A stretch of 10,981 bases of DNA from an uncultured Erysipelotrichaceae bacterium (GTDB lineage: Bacteria; Bacillota_I; Bacilli_A; RFN20; CAG-288), in assembly GCA_902771745.1 (NCBI GenBank), contig CACXYG010000028.1, positions 1 to 10,981 of the forward strand. The letters run 5' to 3'. Within the stretch, counting starts at the first letter, position 1. Each line of letters starts with the position of its first letter. The position numbers and the translations under genes are program-made. The notes beneath the pieces were generated by a model. It was not told where the DNA came from, ran no database searches, and saw only the letters and a program-made list of their open reading frames with translations. This document shows positions 6,801 to 10,981 of the stretch, in pieces.

Positions 6801-7248
6801 TTATCCTTTGATCGACATCAAGTTCAGAGTGAATTATCACTATGATCTAGACGCTTATGTCGATAGTAATTTACCGTTATTTGATTATTGCACCGACTCG
6901 ATTCCTGAACCTCTGTTCACCTTCTTTGCGATGAGTCATGATGCTTTGAAGAACTATCTAGCTGAGTTTTCCAAACTCAACATGGAGCATGCAGAAGCCA
7001 ACGCTTATGCAAGCAGCATCATTTTAGATACCTATTTTCGTAACGATAAGACCATTCTCAATTTTGTTTTTGATCTATCCAGTGATAAGACTCTCAGAGA
7101 AGAAGTCATGACCTTCTTCCCGGAGATTGACCGTGTCCGTGGCTCTTATCAGAACATCGTTATCCAACAGATTTTAGGATTCATCTCCTATCTGATCCAA
7201 CAGCTCTTCTATAAGTATGCTTTAAAAGAAAGTTATATCGGGAGGTAA
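3859..7248 (+). CDS. giant LGLP-repeat protein A (1129 aa, four units), function unknown
   Basis: I know no named family for this protein. The ATG follows the lipoprotein stop directly (TAAATG) with only a weak upstream site (ACGGA, 3847-3851), so it is probably translated by reinitiation. There is no signal peptide and no convincing membrane span, so a cytosolic location is expected. The whole length is tiled by four diverged units with LGLP-type motifs at residues 88-91, 340-343 (AGLP), 630-633 and 901-904. A Gly-hydrophobic-x-hydrophobic element follows at G146, G408, G694 and G975. Units 3 and 4 both open with N-[LM]-PYPY and carry cysteines at matching places (C593/C595 with C657/C659/C660; C865 with C935), hinting at a metal site. 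Between motifs the sequence is helical and rich in Tyr, Phe, Asp and Lys. It is paralogous to the next gene, which starts 2 nt downstream. A scaffold or nucleic-acid-binding role is possible but unproven. Confidence 0.94.
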   Translation: MGFLNYKQPKRNISFRSDYRKATFGLFHVAFLDNNNQVLLPQEDKESIQAVLDFYHSRILKRENYPVYDGTNFVLKPSDEKEVLNQVLGLPEEVFLRLDIRQEILPQLRFASNLADLKRECYVMLSKSNNRKWFSDDFKLYCLKKGFFFLYDETKPFIERDDINLPVFIDEKRLEPKYKKLYDEANSTRLAIDFLGQKDDSQFNLLMRKLDDFSFDRRLSYFINGDADLMIDNCQMDLSFKRKYAFLLREYFASLINVLYDDYCFEVLHKVTAKLSFMSISKTYTNRDIYSVSSFNADMYSFDQQEYFFAVEDHKEIKHLLEDAMEKNPAGDILTIYAHAGLPYEGYQCVKDLQVFSVDDIMQRFTFKVVSSSEIYLSSKRYDTFYSYLSGEKEHRYAFLLRLLLDSGIQYLSDKPLLVDNKENKITITSNKGRRLKALARLFDRKKGSFKEEIFSAYLLENKMLEDSQLASDLEKIDQQSHMQALPFFFHAFKQNTLANVINQMFVAFDIQDIKMDHILSFMNFCLLYPLLVAEQEYRVMAIDQGDTLSLLVLDGLPKLNESYEPNMPYPYVTYGKIAYSFRESYFSKPYICSCQKNAIASKIEYFMHLYDRYHPEDFVGRNNYVLSQLGLPDNILTKINPTRDVLSQIPFKKNLCHCCQHSIPSYHESVDNNEEERHNTYFTYIRARSALHGVYFNETMHLEYDLGSFFEELNNKTYHALLHIDRNRIKPILLPYVNISKDMIVSLLSAFFPNDISYDDFYNEVTSFLALGENTIRRLLFDCSPEDYTYIYQHMMVFTRLVYLYKMIEISYAFYVSEDITPRTENEFTLNLDYNPNLPYPYILLGSGVNAYASSLTQNHYYLCASDKPAMLSFAKRYSTFYDQRNMDASIKTPIILGLLGLPYLVILKYASFDLSSHSIEELFQSMEFKSGICRRDLNIAHASYDEPFRLAFPFKEDMQADYNFAAAQMMREGFKVISDYPLIDIKFRVNYHYDLDAYVDSNLPLFDYCTDSIPEPLFTFFAMSHDALKNYLAEFSKLNMEHAEANAYASSIILDTYFRNDKTILNFVFDLSSDKTLREEVMTFFPEIDRVRGSYQNIVIQQILGFISYLIQQLFYKYALKESYIGR
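3895..4695 (+). repeat. protein A, unit 1 (residues 13-279)
   Basis: Diverged coding repeat. It shows a beta-rich opening, then EDKESIQ (helix start), ENYPVYD, LGLP-EEV at 88-94, QLRFASNL, and KKGFFFLYD around G146. It is the unit most similar to unit 1 of protein B: both read EDK-x-S, FYH, a basic-E-x-YP-x-Y stretch and LGLP-x-EV at almost the same residue number (88 against 89). Unit edges are approximate. Confidence 0.65.
4696..5547 (+). repeat. protein A, unit 2 (residues 280-563)
   Basis: The most diverged copy. The opening is FNADMYSFDQQEYFFAVED. The motif is AGLP (340-343) instead of LGLP, QRFTFKVV stands where QLxFxxN is found elsewhere, and DSGIQYL has its Gly at 408. It was assigned by order and spacing as well as by residues, so it is less certain than the other units. 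Confidence 0.5.
5548..6360 (+). repeat. protein A, unit 3 (residues 564-834)
   Basis: Opens with NMPYPY (567-572), then YGKIAYSF, YICSCQKNAI with C593 and C595, LGLP at 630-633, QIPFKKNLCHCC with C657, C659 and C660, and HGVYF with Gly694. The cysteine content is much higher than in the units of protein B, which suggests a possible zinc site in this copy. Confidence 0.65.
6361..7245 (+). repeat. protein A, unit 4 (residues 835-1129)
   Basis: Opens with NLPYPY (838-843), nearly identical to unit 3. It continues with YYLCASDKPAM (C865), LLGLP (LGLP at 901-904), MEFKSGICRRD (C935) and REGFKVI with Gly975, then a helical C-terminal stretch to the stop. Cysteines sit in line with those of unit 3 but fewer in number. 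Confidence 0.65.
7241..7245 (+). promoter_or_regulatory. ribosome binding site of protein B inside the end of protein A
   Basis: GGAGG lies 5 nt before the ATG at 7251 and is read as part of the last codons of the upstream gene. It is much stronger than the site of protein A, so B may be translated more efficiently than A from the shared mRNA. Confidence 0.75.
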
Positions 7249-7250
7249 GT

Positions 7251-10200
7251 ATGGAATACAGTGCTGATTTATTCACAAGTAAGAAAAACCCCTCTCCTGA
7301 TACCAGATATCGTTATGAGATCAATGGTGCCTTCTACACCGTCTTTTCTAATGGCGATGACGACTATCATATGGCTAGAGAAGATAAAGCTTCGCTAGAA
7401 GAAAGAATTCATTTCTATCACTTATATCTCTCCAAGGAGAAATATCCGATTTACTCGAAAAAGTACGGTCTTTTAAAAGATACCAATATCCCGAGCGATA
7501 TCTTCCAGCAAGCTTTAGGTTTACCGGTGGAAGTCATGACCAAGAAGAATCCATATGGAGATGGTTATGTCGTTTTAAACGGAGACGAGATTTTAAATCG
7601 TATTCATTTTGAAGATGATCTCTTCCGCGGATATCCAAGAACGTCGTTGAATGCTCGTATTTTAAATAGCAATCATCCCTCTGTCATCGGAGCCATCAAT
7701 CATTTGATTGCCAATGGTTTTTATGTTCTCAATCCCGAACGTATCTTTGATGTCGATCAGTTGAATGAAGTGGATTATTATCCAGTTCATATCGACCCTG
7801 AGAAGATTCCTTCTCATTTCTTACAGATCAAAGAGACGTCTCATAAGTTGATCATGGACTTTGTCTCAGATCCTTTCTTGATCACCAAGGAAGTCTATTA
7901 TCAGTTCTTCCGTCCTTTGGATGATAAAAGCCTCAGTGAATTAGCCGATATCGCTTTTGCAAGAAAGATTGATAAGAAGATGTCTCGTGGTGAACAAGAG
8001 ATGAGACTTGCTTTGAAGAGATACTTCTTATCGATGATTCGTACGCTGTTAAATGAATTCTATATGAAGCATTATCATCAGCGTGGATTGTTTGGTTTTT
8101 CGGTTCTCGATCATGACTTTGAGGGTGTCAATTTCCCTCAGAGAATGATTTACCAGGGGCATCACTATGATATGTATGCGAATAAGTATCGTCAGTTTAC
8201 TCTGGTTGACAAGGAAGTAAGACAAAGTTATCTTCCTCAGGATTATGTCTTAGATAAAGATGATAAAAAGAAGATTCTTCACGCGTATGATGTCGTGCAG
8301 AAGTTCTTCCTTTCGCATCGAGAATACGCTTTTATTCCTTCGGTCTTTTTAAGAATGCTCGGTTTACCATATCCGGCTTTTGAACTGACCAAATACTTTG
8401 ATTTTGAGTTTGGAAATAAAGACGCTTTTATCGATAAGTTGACCTTCATGGACAATATCGACTATAAGAAGAACGGTTTGATTTTGACGCTGTTACTGGA
8501 TAACGGTAATCAGTTATCGATGAAGTACTGGCCAAGCAATCTTTCCTATTATCTGAAGTATATGGAAAAACTCGGGTTCTATATTTCCAACATCTATGCG
8601 TTTTCTAGTAACGTCATGCCTAACTTCTTGTTACATAACAATTGTCCAAACAAGAAATTACAGGCCATATTAGATGGCGAGTATGATGCTTATCATGATG
8701 CGCTATTTGCGATTGAAGAGAAAGTTTCACAACTCGGTAATACCGCTGGTCAGTTTGACCAGCTTAAGACGCTTTTGATCAGAGATAACGACAGTGGCGT
8801 TTTAAGAAGTGTAAAACGTTTCTTTACCCTACTTACCACGGGTTATAGCGCCTATGAAGCCAGCGATATTCTGAAAAAAGAAAGACCGGATATCGATGTC
8901 ATCACTCTTCGAATCTTGATCAATATCGCTATGCTCTTCTTCTTTGAAAAGACCAGTGAGAATCATATCAATGCTTTGACCTATTCGAGTCGTGAACGCG
9001 TCTTTGATAATCTCAATAAGGGTGAACATTTCTACGACCCTTATTTAGACTATCCTGAAGTCTATAAGGGAAGAAACTTCATCGCTTATAGCAAAGATCA
9101 GAAGAACTTCTACTTTGATAACAAAGATAAGGAAGCCATGAAGAACCTTTTGGAGATCTTTGATAAGTATTTCCTTAATAAAGTCATGTTCCCTTATACC
9201 TTACAAGTTTTTGGTCGTGAGCTTCATTATGTTTATGACTATGTGGGTAAGAACAAGAACTATGTCAGATTAAAGTTCTTAGGTTTACCAGAGGTTGTTT
9301 CTAAAACAATTGATATTGATAAAGACATTTATTCTCAGTTGCATTTCAAGAATAATATTTCATTTTTCGATAGAGAGGATCATCAGAAACTCTTAGCCAA
9401 GGATTACTCTTTACATTATCCTTATATCTTTAGAGAAGTCGCTCGTAAAGGCTGCTATTTAAATGGTCGACTAGATGCCCCGACCACCATCTATTGTGTG
9501 GATGTGGAAAAGCTAGATGAAAACATCCGTTATTATCTCTCCTTAGACTTCATCCGCATTCAGTTACAAGGTATGACCTATAACGATAAGATCGGCGATC
9601 TTGGTGATGAGATTCAGCATATGTCGGATGTTGATTTTGAGGAGACCTATCTTCGTTATCTCTATAAGAAGAACACGTATGTCTTCATGAATGAAGACGA
9701 AGAACAGATATCAGATCTCGCTGTTCGTTATGGTGGCAAACTGATGCACGCTTTATATCAGTCCACCTATCATGAACTCTTCCAGAACGAAGACTATCAT
9801 CACTATCTTGGATATTACCAAGATCAGGATCTCTGTATCGCTCCTGGACATTGTTATTTTGCCTATTCCAAGAGTGGCAAACTCTCTTCCTTCAGCCTAC
9901 CAAAAGAAGATGTGGATTCCCTTTTAGAAGTCTATCAGGTCTTAGTCAACAACTTCACTGGCTTCAAGAGCAAGACCATCAAGGCTAGAATCATCACGTA
10001 TCATCTTGGTTTACCTGCGGTCTTACAAGAGAGAATCTACCATAAGATTTTAGAAAATGATTTCCATCTCACCAAGAAGGATATCCCATGTAAAGACTGG
10101 GATATCGATGAGAAGAATCATTTCTCCTATAACGATATCTGCTCCATGCATAAACCTGTCTTCTCTGACTTCTTCTATTCCACCCAGCTTTATCATGAAG

Positions 10201-10706
10201 CCTTAAAAGAAGGTATGTTTGTCTATCCAGATACCCTGGTTTTAAATCCAGTCATCCTTCATCCAGAGAACATGGCAAAAGACTTTGATTCCACCTCAAA
10301 TACCATTTCTTCTTCCTATTTAGCCATCTTAAAAGACCAGGCTGGCGTCATCAAGGATATGGTTCATCCTAATGAGATCACCTTCTACTACCTGGTCAAG
10401 GACTTCATCCAGGCTTATGATGAAATTACCGATCTTTCTCCAGAATTCCTCTTCTATGTGCAGGAAGCGTTCATCTATGGTTATCACAAGGATGAAAACT
10501 TCATCGCCAGTGCCATCAACAAGTTACAAAACGGACATGCCAGAGATTACATCAAGTACTTCCGAGATATCTATCATGAGTTCCACTTGAAAGAATTCCA
10601 GCATCGCTTCAACAAAGAAAGTATCTATCAGTTCTTGACCTTTTTCTTAGTCTATTTAGAACAACAGGCGTTATATCGTATTTCAAAGAAACTACGGATG
10701 AGATGA
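7251..10706 (+). CDS. giant LGLP-repeat protein B (1151 aa, four units), paralogue of protein A
   Basis: I know no named family. It starts 2 nt after protein A, with GGAGG inside A's last codons. There is no signal peptide. The most hydrophobic run, near LRILINIAMLFFF in the second half of unit 2, is short and probably a buried helix, so a cytosolic protein is expected. Four units carry LGLP at residues 89-92, 370-373, 677-680 and 919-922, each followed by a Gly-hydrophobic element at G156, G442, G734 and G988. The first LGLP lies at nearly the same residue as in protein A, and the order and number of units are the same, so A and B arose by duplication of a whole four-unit gene. Overall identity looks low, which implies an old duplication and different roles, perhaps a heteromer. 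The paired cysteines of A's units 3 and 4 are not conserved here. Function is unknown. Confidence 0.94.
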   Translation: MEYSADLFTSKKNPSPDTRYRYEINGAFYTVFSNGDDDYHMAREDKASLEERIHFYHLYLSKEKYPIYSKKYGLLKDTNIPSDIFQQALGLPVEVMTKKNPYGDGYVVLNGDEILNRIHFEDDLFRGYPRTSLNARILNSNHPSVIGAINHLIANGFYVLNPERIFDVDQLNEVDYYPVHIDPEKIPSHFLQIKETSHKLIMDFVSDPFLITKEVYYQFFRPLDDKSLSELADIAFARKIDKKMSRGEQEMRLALKRYFLSMIRTLLNEFYMKHYHQRGLFGFSVLDHDFEGVNFPQRMIYQGHHYDMYANKYRQFTLVDKEVRQSYLPQDYVLDKDDKKKILHAYDVVQKFFLSHREYAFIPSVFLRMLGLPYPAFELTKYFDFEFGNKDAFIDKLTFMDNIDYKKNGLILTLLLDNGNQLSMKYWPSNLSYYLKYMEKLGFYISNIYAFSSNVMPNFLLHNNCPNKKLQAILDGEYDAYHDALFAIEEKVSQLGNTAGQFDQLKTLLIRDNDSGVLRSVKRFFTLLTTGYSAYEASDILKKERPDIDVITLRILINIAMLFFFEKTSENHINALTYSSRERVFDNLNKGEHFYDPYLDYPEVYKGRNFIAYSKDQKNFYFDNKDKEAMKNLLEIFDKYFLNKVMFPYTLQVFGRELHYVYDYVGKNKNYVRLKFLGLPEVVSKTIDIDKDIYSQLHFKNNISFFDREDHQKLLAKDYSLHYPYIFREVARKGCYLNGRLDAPTTIYCVDVEKLDENIRYYLSLDFIRIQLQGMTYNDKIGDLGDEIQHMSDVDFEETYLRYLYKKNTYVFMNEDEEQISDLAVRYGGKLMHALYQSTYHELFQNEDYHHYLGYYQDQDLCIAPGHCYFAYSKSGKLSSFSLPKEDVDSLLEVYQVLVNNFTGFKSKTIKARIITYHLGLPAVLQERIYHKILENDFHLTKKDIPCKDWDIDEKNHFSYNDICSMHKPVFSDFFYSTQLYHEALKEGMFVYPDTLVLNPVILHPENMAKDFDSTSNTISSSYLAILKDQAGVIKDMVHPNEITFYYLVKDFIQAYDEITDLSPEFLFYVQEAFIYGYHKDENFIASAINKLQNGHARDYIKYFRDIYHEFHLKEFQHRFNKESIYQFLTFFLVYLEQQALYRISKKLRMR
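7299..8117 (+). repeat. protein B, unit 1 (residues 17-289)
   Basis: Beta-rich opening YEINGAFYTVFSNG, then EDKASLEE, KEKYPIYS, LGLP-VEV (LGLP at 89-92), NRIHFEDDL and ANGFYVL with Gly156. It aligns best with unit 1 of protein A, including the spacing from the N-terminus. Confidence 0.65.
8118..9029 (+). repeat. protein B, unit 2 (residues 290-593)
   Basis: Opening IYQGHHYDMYANKYRQF, helix start DKDDKKKI, MLGLP (LGLP at 370-373), DKLTFMDNI and KLGFYIS with Gly442. The longest spacing to the next LGLP in the pair (307 residues) follows, with an extra charged helical insert near residues 470-560. Confidence 0.6.
9030..9794 (+). repeat. protein B, unit 3 (residues 594-848)
   Basis: Opening DYPEVYKGRNFIAYSKD, then NKDKEAMKNLLE, FLGLP (LGLP at 677-680), SQLHFKNNI and RKGCYL with Gly734. 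The QLHFKNNI element closely matches QLRFASNL of protein A unit 1 and QIPFKKNL of protein A unit 3, which supports the repeat reading. Confidence 0.65.
9795..10703 (+). repeat. protein B, unit 4 (residues 849-1151)
   Basis: Opening APGHCYFAYSKSGK, helix start PKEDVDSLLE, HLGLP (LGLP at 919-922), and KEGMFVY with Gly988. A long helical C-terminal tail ends in a basic KKLRMR. The element after LGLP is less conserved than in the other units. Confidence 0.6.
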
Positions 10707-10981
10707 GTTTGTTCTTTATGCAGGATGGAAGACTGTATAGTCTTTGTGATACAAACGTTTCTTTACCATAAAACTATGTTGACAAGTAATAAACTGAACG
10801 ATATAATTGGTTAAATTTTATAAATCCAATTGTGAAAGTGCGTGGTGAAATTATCGTCAACTATCGTGTTTTTTGGACAAAAACATGTCAAAGCGAAGTG
10901 TCTTGTGTACCGAGATGGCTCTCTTTACAAAGGCTTCAAACTTCTCAGCTGGCGTGAATGGTTTTGAAAGAATGAACCAAA
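10707..10981 (+). other. stretch without a confident gene downstream of the giant operon
   Basis: No full-length gene is visible. A small hairpin (AAGACT 10729-10734 with AGTCTT 10739-10744, loop GTAT) is enclosed by GTTTGT (10707-10712) and ACAAAC (10751-10756), followed by GTTTCTTT, a possible weak terminator of the giant operon. Next comes the consensus promoter at 10779-10807. Short open frames exist: 22 codons from ATG 10703, 41 codons from GTG 10842 to TGA 10965-10967, a frame from ATG 10885 open to the window edge, and a 40-codon frame on the minus strand running in from the edge. None has a convincing ribosome binding site, and they overlap one another, so I call none as a gene. Confidence 0.55.
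10779..10807 (+). promoter_or_regulatory. perfect-consensus sigma-A promoter
   Basis: TTGACA (10779-10784), a 17-base spacer and TATAAT (10802-10807) match the vegetative consensus at all twelve positions with ideal spacing. Transcription would start near 10813-10814. No strong ribosome binding site follows within the window, so the product may be a small RNA or a gene starting beyond the edge. Confidence 0.8.

Noticed and set aside
2251..10706. Recoding of TGA as tryptophan, as in some mycoplasma relatives
   Set aside because: Tryptophan is encoded by TGG throughout, and TGA acts as the stop of the sirtuin and of protein B.
10885..10981. Frame from ATG 10885 open to the right edge
   Set aside because: It has no credible ribosome binding site and overlaps two other equally plausible short frames; 97 bases are too few to decide.
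1..10981. CRISPR arrays, insertion sequences, tRNA or rRNA genes
   Set aside because: No regularly spaced direct repeats, transposase-like proteins, terminal inverted repeats or conserved RNA gene signatures were seen. The only repeats are diverged protein-level units.

Overview
The window reads as a chromosomal segment of a low-GC Bacillota. Stops are used in the standard way (TGA ends the first and last large genes), AGGAGG-type ribosome binding sites are common, and genes are tightly packed and often translationally coupled. The gene style, including a short-linker M6 lipoprotein and a Firmicutes-type sirtuin, suggests the Erysipelotrichia or a related Bacilli lineage. That placement is inference; no ribosomal marker is present. 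All seven confident genes lie on the plus strand.

Left edge (1-251): a TATAAT box is followed by about 105 nt that fold into a closing stem, an inner hairpin and a strong intrinsic terminator, which looks like a small structured RNA. A second promoter then drives the first gene cluster.

First cluster (252-1841): a complete zinc-containing Sir2/CobB NAD-dependent protein deacylase overlaps a 163-aa helical protein by 4 nt (ATGA), which overlaps a 124-aa helical protein by 11 nt. The two small proteins are unrecognised, but their coupling to the sirtuin suggests shared function.

Second cluster (1904-10706): an extended -10 promoter precedes four genes separated by 2, 0 and 2 nt: a 114-aa unknown, a 535-aa lipoprotein with an M6 (immune inhibitor A-like) metallopeptidase domain, and two giant cytosolic-looking proteins of 1129 and 1151 aa. 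The giants are divergent paralogues. Each is tiled by four copies of a unit of about 240-310 residues. Each unit has a beta-rich start, an acidic/D-K helix start, a near-invariant L-G-L-P motif and, 57-74 residues later, a G-F/I/M/C/V-x-V/L element. I recognise no named family. This eight-unit architecture is the most novel feature of the window.

Right edge (10707-10981): no convincing gene, but there is a perfect-consensus sigma-A promoter (TTGACA, 17 nt, TATAAT) whose product lies at or beyond the window end.
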